NCBI RefSeq assembly: GCF_002865645.1
Contig: NW_020194563.1
Location: 764,152-828,151, forward strand
DNA length: 64,000 nucleotides
Direction: 5' to 3'
Origin: Hyaloscypha bicolor E
Lineage: Eukaryota; Ascomycota; Leotiomycetes; Helotiales; Hyaloscyphaceae
The position numbers were made by a program, and so were the translations under genes. Under the pieces are notes generated by a model, which was given only the letters and a program-made list of their open reading frames with translations, did not search any database and was not told the origin of the DNA. Shown piece by piece: positions 34,401 to 44,829 of this stretch; positions within the stretch are counted from its first letter, which is position 1; each line of letters opens with the position of its first letter.

Positions 34401-34790
34401 ATATGCCACTGTTGCGCATGTGTATTTCCAGACCACAATGCCACAGACACTGATCATTTTGAGATAATTGGGAGCAGGACGAGGTAAAGTGTTTGAGAGT
34501 CATCCCCTTTGTCGATGCCAAGATATCGCAGAGTCTCTCAGTCCAAGCGTTGGAGACGAACCTTGGTCATTCTAGGAAAAGACAACACCACCTAGGTGGT
34601 AAAAAGGAGTGCAGAGATTCAAAGTAACTGAAATACTGCCGAGATAATCTGGACAACCCCGCCGAGGAGAATCCAAATAGTTCTATAAAGCACAAGCCAA
34701 CACCTTCCAGCTCTATAGGCCACAAATCCCCTAATTGCCGACTTTCCCTCAATACCTCCCCTTCAGCTCCGAATTTCCACTATGCGATGT
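31444..34790. other. Decayed or unannotated stretch, no resolved gene
   Basis: Many medium frames on both strands, none dominant. On the plus strand, scattered segments such as SHVNTLDRLVQLRDRYLV and FLSCLGSFIGRLHLQSPYS look like pieces of a regulator C-terminus in different frames. On the minus strand, a 173-codon frame (33632-33111) covers the same DNA. I cannot decide between a broken plus-strand gene and an intact minus-strand one. A CCAAT pentamer array (four copies) lies at 31639-31659. A frame on the minus strand (34457-34191) is partly hydrophobic. Confidence 0.3.
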
Positions 34791-35879
34791 TCAGGATTCA
34801 TTTCCTTGCTCTTCCGCGACATTCGTTTCCTTCGAGATGGATGGCCCCTCAAGTTCTTCCTGCGAAACTTTCAACGCGTCGGGTGCGGAGGATCTTGTAC
34901 TGAAGCGGGCCAGCGGCTCCGAACTATCTTTCTTGCTCGATTGCTCGCTAATTTTGAAAGCTCTCGTAACACCGAATCCCGGAAGAGTACAGAAAGTCGA
35001 TAGGGTAAGGAAGATCTGTATAAAATGCTATGTCAAAACAAGTCATATAAGAGGACTCCTGACTTACCCAGTGGAGGAGGAGCGATTCAATCCATCTCTT
35101 CCAACCGAGGCACAGCAAAATAATAGTGACAATAACTGCCACAGTCGAAATTATGCCATTCGCAAGGAAGAACACCTTACGGCGACGAAGGGGATCGAGG
35201 GAAACTTTGAAATAGTCAAGCACGTGCTCACAAGTCAACCATGTATAAATTACACAGTATTCAACCAGTTGGACTTTCAGGATCAAATTGGTAGAAACAC
35301 GGTGGGAAAATACGCTATAGCCAAGTTAGATGAGCTTGACAAAGTCAGAAGTGGCTTGAACTTACCCAAAACTAAGCGCCATAGCTGATACACATAGCGC
35401 TATCAGTATTGCGAGCTCGAATTGTCGCCATGTACCCTTGCAAAGCAGATTGAAAATCCACTTAAACAGAGGCAGATTGAAAATCCACTTAAGCAGAGGC
35501 AGATTGAAAATCCACTTAAACAGAGGCAGATCATTGAAAGGAACATATTTATAGGACTTGGTGATACTCCACTTCAAGGTAATCTAATGGCTGTCAGGAA
35601 GAGTTATTTGTTTCAGAAATCGGTAAATACCTGGAAAGCTGCAGAAGCTCCAATAGCTAAAGATATTAAAACGACAAAGAATTTTGGATCCGCAGTCTTC
35701 AACCAGCAAACAAGTAAGCTGAATGAAAATACGAAGGAGGCAGAGGATATTATCGGACTCGATGAACGGTGTTTTCTGCTCGGTCTAGAGAATGACCATA
35801 TACAGAACAGGATGCTGAATGTTATCTGGGCGGTACAACCAACACCCTCCGCGTACGGAAGTACATCTTCGACGGCCAT
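34791..35879 (-). CDS. Seven-helix integral membrane protein, four exons, 312 aa
   Basis: Assembled by hand: 35879-35631, 35583-35366, 35314-35068, 35015-34791; introns of 47, 51 and 52 nt with CTGAC, CTAAC and TTTTGACATAG-type branch regions, phases 0, 2, 0. The start has an ideal context (CCACCATGG). Hydrophobic segments: ITFSILFCIW; ASFVFSFSLLVCWL; FFVVLISLAIGASAAF; ELAILIALCVSAMAL; LVEYCVIYTWLTCEHVL; FLANGIISTVAVIVTIILLC; and IFLTLSTFCTLPGFGV. This makes seven, followed by a hydrophilic Ser/Glu-rich tail of about 55 residues. Topology is receptor-like but no receptor family motif is recognised. The loop between helices 3 and 4 carries a threefold nine-residue repeat (NLPLFKWIF). A clean frame across three introns argues that it is a real gene. 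The family is unknown. Confidence 0.7.
35445..35525. repeat. 27-bp tandem repeat, three copies, inside an exon
   Basis: Three copies of a 27-base unit (GCAGATTGAAAATCCACTTA followed by A/G-CAGAG) differing at one base. Read on the minus strand, they encode three copies of NLP(L)(F/L)KWIF in the membrane-protein gene. The unit length keeps the frame. Near-identity means recent expansion. Confidence 0.9.
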
Positions 35880-37086
35880 GGTGGATATCGAAGGTAGGCG
35901 TAACGAACAAATAACACTTATAAGCGTTGAGCAATGAAAAATCAGAACGGTGCAGATTGGTTCCCACTTCTGCAGCATCTACTTATATTAAGCATCCCCA
36001 CGTTCGAGAAGAAACAATGTCGCATTTGAGACTCCAATCCACACGGCTGAATCACCGAACCCATGGTATCACGGACACCCAATAGGAAAGAACCCATGCT
36101 GCCCACATCCAGTTTATGGGCCACCGGTTTCAGCTAGAATATGTTGACTCGAAGGCGTGGGTGGCACGGCCGCCACTGAGCCGAACCAAACGGTGGCGGC
36201 AAAGGTAAATATGGGGATTCCTTATTCAGATACGGGGATCTACAAAAAGGGGTTGAATTAGCGGTACCGAGTGACGGTACCCCATGCGATCGGAAATCAC
36301 AACCCAGCCACCCCTCCCGGTAAAGTGGTCTTTGGCTATACGCAGTTCGATTTGATGGTTCGAGAATGGTTCCGAGATTTGTGCACAGGCTTCGGCCCCG
36401 AGTCCGCACTGTGTTTGCTGACTGGGGAGCGCCGGAAATGCCCCGCGAACCGAGAACAACATATACCCCTAGATGACTTCATGCAGCCTAGCCCGACTGC
36501 AATGCCTTTTACAGATGTGATGACGCTTCGTTAATATCCTTCTTCACTCTTTTCCCTATGGCACTTTTTCAGGCAGTTGGTCCCTCTGTAAGGGCCTGCT
36601 GACTTTTAGCGGACTGCCCTGAAAATACGCTATTTTGACAAGGGTGCCCCACCTTTCCCGGGCTTACCCCCTGTAATTTGAGGAGCTCACTCGCTAATAA
36701 AGCCTATAATGGCACCCATTCAGGGTCAGAAAGCGCTGTTGGGGATCGCTAACAACCTTGCAGTGGGTCAAAGTGCTGGGGGTTTTTTTGTATGACAACT
36801 CTCACAATGAGACAAATCGATATCTTTGATGTTCTTTCCCGGGATGCATTCCGGGCCGGTATTGGACGATGCTAGTGCGGCCCTGTTGCATCAAAGGTGT
36901 TGGGTCGGGTCGTGGTTTCAGAGACAGGGCTGATGGCAGTAAATTACTCTAGTTGGGGTGGTGAGTGATTTGAAATGTGCCAGAACCTTGGGACTGGCAT
37001 CTTGCGAAACCCCTTGACGAACAAGAGGTTTTAGGTTTCCCAGAAATGCGCCACTGCTGCGGGTTCAAACTCCGCCGACTTCGGCT
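35880..37086. other. Intergenic between the membrane-protein gene and the duplicated segment
   Basis: No confident gene. A plus-strand frame at 36271-36534 (87 codons) contains KVVFGYTQFDLMVREWFRDL but has no partner and no recognised domain. Confidence 0.35.
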
Positions 37087-37424
37087 GACCACACAACATA
37101 GAAAAACTTTTCGAAGCTTCTCATGACCCAATTGATCAGTGTCAGAAACACCGAAGACATTCATGATTATGGCTACTACAAGAGCGGTGATTGTAGCAGC
37201 AAGAATATATAAGTTTAATTTGAGTATATACAAAGAATATTTATTTCTTATCTTTCGGACGCTAGCTATACCCGTATTCACCGAGAGGGCCTCTTAGGCT
37301 ATACAGGCATCAATAATCACAGTTGCAATCTCAAGGTAAGCGGAAATAGTAATGGAGGAACTTAGAGTAGTGATATTTGACGAAGGTAATTGAGTAGAGG
37401 CATCCGCGACAGCTGTCGAAGAAC
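37087..37424 (-). repeat. Left copy of a dispersed segment encoding a membrane-protein fragment
   Basis: Nearly identical to 63487-63825, same orientation. About 15 mismatches, all transitions, plus small length changes near the left end. The minus-strand frame reads NKYSLYILKLNLYILAATIT followed by a TM helix and HEKLRKVF. The same frame has a TAA (CAA in the presumed ancestor) just upstream of this block in both copies. Similarity stops abruptly at both ends, so the copy is truncated and dead. Confidence 0.85.
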
Positions 37425-39102
37425 CTCTACGAAAACAGCTTGCATTTGCCAAAGTGAGGCATAAGTACAGTAGTACTATCTAGAAATAGTCGTCCTATAC
37501 TAAGCTATTATTCGGGAATTAAATGGTATGTTTCCTTTTGCTGCTTGTTCTTGGCTCCTGGAAGTGGCGATGGACGAGATCAAGTTCAAGCTCAGGATGC
37601 GCTGGAACAGCTTCCCCCAAGCAACGCAATTCAGGGCGAGTTTCTGGATAGAAGTGGGCATAGTTCTAAGATCTGTTATGGCTTTGATTTTCTTTTCTTT
37701 TTGGTTTTGGCAAAGTACTAATAATAATTGATCTCAACATTCTGCTTATATTATGTCAAACAATTTTGGTGGACAGTCTGTACGTCGAGTGGGAGCATAC
37801 GACGTTCACCAGCATCCATACTCTACATTATAGTTATTGGGCTTTAGATAAAGATGGCCTTGTCCCACGATCGGTACTCCTGAAAGTCGAAAATCGAACC
37901 GGGAAGTGGGCCACCCTGGATGATACGGAGTTGGACAGCGGCCTGAAAATCCGTTCTAAGCAAGTAGTTAGTATCGACCCAAATTTCGCGCAGGTAGACG
38001 TGGAAATGGTCAGGGGAATTTGTAAAGCTGATAGCAAGATGAAAGTGGTGCATGAGTCCGGGGCTCAAGGAGTCACATTGACTACTAGGATGGAGGAAAA
38101 AGAGAAGAAGTATGAAAATTTTGGGCACGAAGTACTTGTGTGCTGGGAAGATATGTAAGCGAAAGGATAGAAAGCACTTCTACCAAATATCTTTTAGATA
38201 AAACAACTCTTGCGTTTGTTCCGATCAGTGAGATTGTCCAAGTACGAGAGTCACGATTCGCTATCTGAGTCACAACAAAGATTCCATACCTTCCAGGAGA
38301 AACATGCTGGAAAGGTCATTATTGTTACTGCCACAGAATAGGAGGAAATATTTCAAGGTAATCTCTAAGCAGCACCCGAAAAAGATCTTGACGCCTTTCG
38401 AGAATCTGAGTGACTCGACGGATGATCTGAGTGACTTGACGGATGATCTTAGTAAGCACGTCCATGTTATTCTCTTCAGATCTCCGGAGAGAAACGCATC
38501 AGTCTCACCTCAGTCATCTCGCTCGCCAAGAATTCGCCATTATTGTATTGGACTATGGAAAAGATATCGGTGTTAAAGGTTGGTTGCCATATGACCAGGT
38601 TTCCTATATCAATGACTCGGATTGGGTGATGGTGGAAGCAGATGCAAGAGGATGAAACGAGTTTCTTTTGTATTAGGTTAAATGTGAGGAAGTGGAGGTA
38701 AGGAAGTGGAAAGAGATGACGTGATGGTGATCGTTGATAGGTTGTTTACTTTTAGCTTCGAATCTCCCCAGCCAGAGCTGGTGGGGGATTGGTCAGGTTG
38801 GGAGGAGGGTTCACCAGCCAAACCCACACCACTCAATCGCTCAAACCTGAATTTAGCCACGACAGCACTACAATTTCGAAAAACTAACGTTGGAATCGGA
38901 CTTTTTGGGGCATTTTCCATGTTCCAAGAAGTTCCGAGAATTTTCTAAGCACTTTGAAAAATTCATAATCTTCGGGGTTGAGTCTTCTCAGCTGCTGACT
39001 AACCGAACCAAGCCGCTGGTGCCTCGCCACGTAGTTCACCAGGCCACCAATATCGAATCTTTCTTTTGCGTTTCCATGATCTGAAATCATCAAGGAAAGC
39101 TA
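37425..39102 (+). other. Probable hypothetical gene, exon structure unresolved
   Basis: A plus-strand frame at 37766-38158 (130 codons; includes WALDKDGLVPRSVLLKVENR) ends near a GTAAGC donor. Later coding-like segments are at about 38198-38340 and 38443-38655 (EFAIIVLDYGKDIGVKGWLP to a stop). Phases do not join cleanly with the splice sites I can see, so the gene is either decayed or has a different structure. A 21-bp direct repeat (gactcgacggatgatctgagt) occurs twice at about 38412-38450. No domain recognised. Confidence 0.3.
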
Positions 39103-40474
39103 ATGCCAAGAACGATGGCTTCGGGTTCGCATCCCCAATACAGATGCAGCCTCATTGAAGGGGTAGAGAAGGTGGAAGACTACCGGCCGGGAGGATTTTG
39201 TCCTATTATTATCGGCCAGATACTCGAAGAAAAATACGAGATCATTGCTAAGCTTGGCTACGGTGGGCACTCTACCGTTTGGTTAGCCAGATCTGTAACG
39301 TATGACTTTCTGTTCCATCTCCTATTTACCTCCTAATTTGATGTCACAGAACAGATAATATCTGGGTGGCAATCAAGGTCCTTAAAAGCGACAAAAGCGA
39401 GCAAGGCAACTCTGAACTCGCTATTCATCGATCTATTCGGCAGGCGAATATTATCCAATATCTCGATGACTTCTGGATTCAGTCACCTAATGGATTCCAT
39501 CTTTGTCTAGTTATGGAAGTTACAGGCCCGTCGATTTATCTCTACGTTGAGTCATTATGGAATGGGAAGCTGGATGTAGAAACGGCAATAGATCTGAGTA
39601 GGCAGTGCGTAAAAGCGCTGATAGCCTTACACAATCTTGGATATGCTCACGGCGGTTAGTCCCTCCAGCACAAAGCCTTTTCGAGATACTAATTGTATTG
39701 GGGCATTAATAGATGTTTGCTCAGCGAATTTCGCCGTTGGCTTATCAGATATTTCTCATTTCGTAGATAAATCTATGGATTATTATACTGGCTATCAGAC
39801 TGGAGCAGTCTGGTCAGAAGCTAACTCGCCTCTGCCGGCTGGCGTGCCAGAGCGTCTTTACGAATCCGTTCCGTCGTTGATGAATGTCGATTTATCGAGT
39901 GTAAAAATGATTGATTTCGGCGAAGGTTCGTCCAAACCCTTTTTCCCTAGTAAGATACCAACGCCAAATGGCAGCATTCTCTGGAATGAAGAAAGGGGTT
40001 GCAACGCACGCAAGTTACAGGGCTCCAGAGTTACTAGCAGATGAGGAAGCCACTGTGCAATCAGATATATGGAGTATGGGCTGTTTAGTAAGTGTGCCTT
40101 ATTACATTCCACTTCTCCAGCGATAGCTAAACTCAATAACAGATTTTCGAGCTTATGACTTCGCAATCCCTGTTCGTTGGAAATTTGACCACCGTGGCTG
40201 GAGAGCAATTAACATTTTTTGGTACCTACGAATAAACTATCATTTTACTGATACCACCTACTAATATACGCTACTAGCTCGGCCCCCCAAGCAACGGTAT
40301 GAATATCTGATTGAACTTTTATCAGAACATTCTGTTCTTGAATATGAGGAAGAAAACGATTGGTTGGCGAACTTACTTTCCGATATGCTTGTGCAGGACC
40401 GGCAAGGACGAATGAATCTTGGACTTGTGTTAGAGCACGACTTCTTCAAGTTTGCGGGCCAGATTGGGGAATAA
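39103..40474 (+). CDS. SRPK-like protein kinase, six exons, 367 aa
   Basis: Exons 39103-39299, 39350-39654, 39713-39925, 39975-40087, 40143-40221, 40278-40474; introns of 49-58 nt, phases 2, 1, 1, 0, 1. The start EDYRPGGFCPIIIGQILEEK is the hallmark of SR-protein-kinase-like enzymes (EDYxxGGYHPxxxGD). Catalytic features: glycine loop LGYGGHSTVW (51-60), VAIK lysine K75, catalytic loop HGDVCSANF with D168 and N173 (His-Gly-Asp in place of His-Arg-Asp, as in many fungal members), DFG at 235-237, YRAPELL, then DIWSMGC. It ends shortly after subdomain XI, without extra domains, and lacks the long spacer of true SRPKs. Probably an active Ser/Thr kinase; this compact subfamily is expanded in filamentous ascomycetes and its substrates are unknown. 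A later ATG at 39115 is an alternative start. Confidence 0.85.
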
Positions 40475-40910
40475 GACATTCTACATTTGACTTTTGCTTG
40501 CAGTCCCTCAGCCGTTGGGTGATTCGAACCGCGGGCCGCATGAGCCGCGTCCGCATTCATTCCCAGCCTCCAAGCCGGGCGAAGCCTCTGTTGTCAAAAA
40601 CCGGGGGTGTGCATGCATAGTGAAATCCTTGCACCCTCCAATTGTTCTTGAGGGCTGCTACTCGGTGTCGACACGTCGATGTGCAGTACCCTTGGGGCGA
40701 GCATCGACAAACCTGGCTTTTTTGTTTTGGAAGTGACAGGCGGCCCTTGTCCCAACAATTGACTCCGGTGTCACCTGGCACAGAGCCTCAATAATGAAGA
40801 GTATATGTCCGCCGGAAACCTTTTTACGCTCAGCCCCACACTTCTATCACAAGCTACAAAAAACTATTATCTGCTGTATTCCTATTATTCACTCAACCGA
40901 TCACCTACCA
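40475..40910. other. Intergenic, no feature resolved
   Basis: About 435 bases between the kinase and the repeat-protein gene. A GATTCGAACC motif at about 40521 resembles an inverted tRNA T-loop, but no cloverleaf forms. Confidence 0.45.
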
Positions 40911-42058
40911 ATGCCGAGAAGAGAGAGAAAACAAGGCTGGGCAGGAGTGTCAAAACTGACACCAACTCCCGTTAGAGGGAGGCTCAATTCGGCAGAGTGG
41001 CCAGTACATGTGATTGGAAATGTCACCTTTCATTGGAATCACAAGCCAAGAAGTAGGACGGATGAAGAGAGAACTGCCGCAAGTCTTGCAGCATACATTG
41101 CAAACCCTAATGACCGTCCCGGGATTCCAGCGAATTTCAAAAATTACCAACCAGTGTGGGGTATTGTCAAGTAAGCCCACAAAACTTGGACAGACACACG
41201 CAAATTCAAAAGACAGTGCACTTTTGGCTGATACATTGCTTCTTTAGACGTGGGCCACATACGACGGATTCCAGCACCAGCGCCACTCCAGATGAATACT
41301 TGCATACTACGGTTAAGTTTAGCAACCAGGAAGACCGAGACAATTACCGAGGGTATACTGTTCACATTTACAACGACATTAACTGGAAATACGATCCATC
41401 TAAGTGTTGCAGCTGGGGCGAGAGAACCCCGGACCAGCATCAAGACCAACGTGTATACTATAAGCGGACAGAGTATCCCAAAACAAAATACACTTCTCTT
41501 CCTGCCAACAACTCTATCCAGCCAGGTGCTTCAGGCCCATACTCTTCAGGTTCAGACAACCAGGGCACGACTTACTCTTCAGCACCATACTCATACCCTT
41601 CAGCTTCAACTAGCCAGGACATGACTTGCTCTTCAGCTCCAACTTCGGGTTCATACCTTTCAGTTCCAGGCAACCAGGGCGCGACTTACTCTTCAGCACC
41701 ATACTTATACCCTTCAGGTTCAGACAACCAGGGCACGACTTACTCTTCAGCTCCAACTTCGAGTTCATACCTTTCAGCTTCAGGCAACCAGGGCGCGACT
41801 TACTCTTCAGCACCATACTTATACCCTTCAGGTTCAGACAACCAGGGCACGACTTACTCTTCAGCTCCAACTTCGAGTTCATACCTTTCAGCTTCAGGCA
41901 ACCAGGGCGCGACTTACTATTCAGCACCATACTTATACCCTTCAGCTTCAACCAGCCAGGACATGACTTGCTCATTGAAAATCGTAGTTGAGGAACCGCG
42001 GGCGGGAGGTTATTGGTTTTGTACGAATTCGGATGTTGATGGTGCTCACTATCGCTAG
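40911..42058 (+). CDS. Ser/Tyr-rich repeat protein, two exons, 356 aa
   Basis: Exon 1 (40911-41170) encodes a basic N-terminus (MPRRERKQGWAGVSKLTPTP) with a segment GRLNSAEWPVHVIGNVTFHW. The intron 41171-41247 (77 nt, GTAAGC...TTTAG) is phase 2. Exon 2 (41248-42058) begins with a charged segment (HIYNDINWKYDPSKCCSWGE), then carries a long imperfect repeat array rich in Ser, Tyr, Thr, Gly and Gln, and ends in a short unrelated C-terminus. No signal peptide or known domain. The repeat resembles low-complexity, phase-separation-prone or cell-surface-type sequences, but the absence of a leader argues against secretion. Function unknown. Confidence 0.65.
41541..41965 (+). repeat. Coding tandem repeat, 114-bp unit with shorter sub-periods
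   Basis: A 38-residue unit (SGSDNQGTTYSSAPTSSSYL continuing SASGNQGATYSSAPYLYP) occurs twice almost identically, with partial variants on both sides (ending in SASTSQDMTCS). Nucleotide copies are nearly identical, pointing to recent expansion or homogenisation. Confidence 0.85.
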
Positions 42059-42385
42059 TCGTTAGCATACGACTCCTCCGCGAAGGGTGACTACCTCATG
42101 GCTCCTCTGAATTATCATCCTCCATACAGACGAGTCATTGGCGAGAGGCAGATCGTAAACGTCGCCCGCAGGAGGAGACATTGGGGAGGCAGAGCATGAA
42201 CATGTTCGTAAAGGAGGGATCATCTTAAGGCAGAGCGTGCCCGTATCGATCGTATTGGACTAAGGTCTCGAAAGACTCGAAGGAAATGTACCAGGAGAGA
42301 TGATTGTTTTTCTTGTGTAGGAGAGGGGTTGTCTTTATTTAACAGATTGTTCAAGGACTGCTCGTCTATTAGAAAGCCTGGGTAA
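42059..42385. other. Intergenic or lost 5' part of the EST1/SMG7-like gene
   Basis: About 330 bases without a recognisable frame. The N-terminal coding region of the following relic should begin here but has stops. Confidence 0.4.
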
Positions 42386-43704
42386 TCAAACGTCGCTTGG
42401 TCACGCTCTCGCAAGAAGCTCTCGATCTCACGGGATTATAGTTTTGCCTGGGCAAAAGCAGCCGCTTGTGAACTGGAGCCGGGGCCATTTCAAGGACAAC
42501 TTGTTGTCAAATTCTACAAACGCCTAGTCGAAGCAGAACATACGGCTCGACCTAGCTTTCATTGGTACCACGATTACCTCATCAATATCCACAGCCTTCT
42601 CCGCGTGTTGCAATATGCACCTGCCAGCCAAGCTCTATATAGACTCCAAATCAAAATTCAGAATCGGGTGTGGAGCCTGGGAATTCATTCCTTCCTTGAA
42701 GCTCTTAGGGCTGGTTTGCCCGCTTCTCGAGACAGCATTTCACATATCTTGCATACTCAATAATAATCTTACTTCTGGAGGAATTCTCCAGTTTCGGAGA
42801 TACATGGCATAAATATCTTGGCCATATTTCTCGCTACAGATGGCATATCGACACCAATACGAGGGATGCGGAGCACTGGGGGAATATAGCACACGACTGG
42901 TATCTCAAAGCCTACGGCAGATATCCAACGGCTGGCTTCCCCAACTTCAATCTCGGCCTCACTTCATCAAATTTTCTTCAACAACTCTTCTACTACTCAA
43001 AAGCTCTCTCTGCAGAAGTTCCATGCCCACACTCGCTTCAACCATCCTTCAATGTTTTTTTCGATGCCATTCTCATGTCACTCCTCAATATGCCTCTGGT
43101 CAAGGCACATGCGAGTCTCTTTACCGGCAAAGAGGAGGATTGTGGACTCTTTTCCAAAGAATTCCTGGATCGACTACGCAATACTCGAATTGGGAAAGTC
43201 GCATCTCGTATTGCTATTATCAATATCACGGCAATGCTCGGTTATGGGAATACGATACCGGAAAATGAAGAGAAAGTTGTTCTCGGAAATCAGTCTCCAT
43301 CGAAACAGACGTTCGAAAACGCTCGACTCCTGAATTACTCAACTCTCGAAATCCTTTTACAGAGAGATACTGATACCGATTCCATCCTTTCATTCATTTA
43401 CATCAATCTGGTTTTTATGTACGGCATGTCTCACCACCCTGGTGCAATGCATCACCTGGAATGCAAGTTTCCCTGGAAGCTATTGAGCAACCTGCTTAAT
43501 TCGCTTCCGGTTGAGGATGTAAACCCAGTCGGGGTTCCTCGGCTTCAAAAGGACAGCGATTGTCCTCCCGAAGTCATGCAGGGGCCTTTTTGGGCCAAGA
43601 ATTTTCTCCAAAACGCTGAACAATTTGGTAAGTCACGAAATGAGCGAATTCTCTCTCTCGCACATAAGCTTGCAGAGTTGGGCCATGGACTCACTCAGCC
43701 ATAG
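42386..43704 (+). pseudogene. EST1/SMG7-like (telomerase/NMD-associated) gene with a frameshift
   Basis: A first open stretch (42386 to about 42730) encodes SFAWAKAAACELEPG, a helical region and WSLGIHSFLEALRAGLPAS, matching the conserved helix of fungal EST1/Ebs1/SMG7-type proteins. One base appears to be missing at about 42730. The next frame then carries HFTYLAYSI, FGDTWHKYLGHISRYR (equivalent to the usual F-x-D-T-W-x-E-C-L-G-D-L-x-R-Y-R), a tetratricopeptide-like region (HDWYLKAYGRYPTAGF, LQQLFYYSKAL), KFPWKLLSNLLNSL, and the usual C-terminus (RNERILSLAHKLAELG) to the stop at 43702-43704. An N-terminal start is not found and an in-frame stop lies just upstream. With the frameshift and no start, it is most likely a pseudogene; a single-base sequencing error cannot be excluded. 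Confidence 0.7.
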
Positions 43705-44129
43705 ACAGATGTATCTACGTTCAAATCAATTCTCTCGCCCATGATCTACCTAACTTTTCCGTGAGTCTCAGTGTACAATCGCGTCTGGGCTGCTGCGAGC
43801 TGGCGTAGAAACTCCACCGGAAATTCCCATTTGCCATCTTCGAAATTCTCAGGGGCTGGAGTGAGAAACCCAAGCCCATTCATCACCCAACACCATTCCC
43901 ACGTGCTTCTCATGCTCTTGAGCCTCCGGATTGGGGTTTGCTCTGTATCTTGTATCGAAGCAATTGCCCAAGCTGGCGGAGAGCCAATGCCCACCAGCCT
44001 TGAGTATAGCCTCTCCTGATGATTATGAGCTCAAGTTGACCATGGCTAAACGTAGTGTCGAGAAGTGCGGAGTCCTGGTCAACCCAATAATCTCTGAAGT
44101 AGACGCAGCTAAATTCCATACTCTCCTCT
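43705..44129 (-). other. Possible exons of an unresolved minus-strand gene
   Basis: Two overlapping minus-strand frames look partly coding (44185-43910, including MEFSCVYFRDYWVDQDSA; 43994-43746, including NGLGFLTPAPENFEDGKWEF), but they sit in different frames and no donor/acceptor pair joining them was found. Family not recognised. Confidence 0.3.
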
Positions 44130-44806
44130 TCAGCGAATTTGACTTGCTGATTCAAGTCGGAACATCCCCTCATCTTCCTCTTCATCTTCGGCGGCCAGAG
44201 TTCTCAGTCGTACAACTTCCCTAGCCGCGTGGTTCATCGGAACTTCTCCTGATGAATCCCACAAAGGCTCGTATTCAGGTCTCTTCCCCGCCCTCCTCTT
44301 CACCATAGCTTTTCCGTCCTTCGCAATAGTAGTCCGATGATTTGATTGTTGGCAGGCTGGTTGCTGTGCCTCCGACGATAGCACAGCTTTATCTGAACGT
44401 CTTCGAGATCTGCTGGAGCTGGGTTCCTCAGCATATGGTCTTCGAGATTGGTTTCCAATGCCTATGGCAGAATTCGAGACGGAAGATGTATTTAATATCA
44501 TCTGGATAATTGTTTTTTCAATTCTGCAAGTATTAGGAATGGGTTGACTCTAGTAAGGAGGCAAACTTACGTCTCTTCCGAAGGAATATCAGGGGGGTGT
44601 TTCGACCAGTACTTGTCGGCCACACCATTCCGGTAGCAAAGCTCTATCATCAAATTCTTCGCCATGTCGCGGGTAATCGGCTGGTCAGATGATTTCAAGG
44701 CGCAAAATTCTCTTACTTCTTTTCCGAGCTCTTTGGTCTGGGATTCGTCAAGACGGAGGGCGTCGATGTTAAAGGCTGTCGTGCCAATCCCCATCCCCAT
44801 CTCCAT
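44130..44806 (-). CDS. Hypothetical protein, two exons, 209 aa
   Basis: Exon 1 (44806-44571) starts MEMGMGIGTTAFNIDALRLD and has a helical segment (KELGKEVREFCALKSSDQP, MAKNLMIELCYRNG). The intron 44570-44524 (47 nt; GTAAGT, TTGCAG) is phase 2. Exon 2 (44523-44130) is basic and Ser/Arg-rich (SSSRSRRRSDKAV), with an acidic run (AAEDEEEDEGM) near the C-terminus. No known domain; composition suggests a nuclear protein. It lies head-to-head with the Fot1 transposase relic, 24 bases apart. Confidence 0.5.
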
Positions 44807-44829
44807 GTAAGGTACGGAGGTAATGCTTC

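Noticed and set aside
40500..40580. Possible tRNA gene suggested by GATTCGAACC
   Set aside because: Stems flanking the T-loop-like motif do not pair and no anticodon arm can be drawn.
41610..42068. Minus-strand Ser/Lys/Gly repeat frame opposite the Ser/Tyr repeat protein
   Set aside because: Antisense of the coding repeat; periodicity alone keeps it open.
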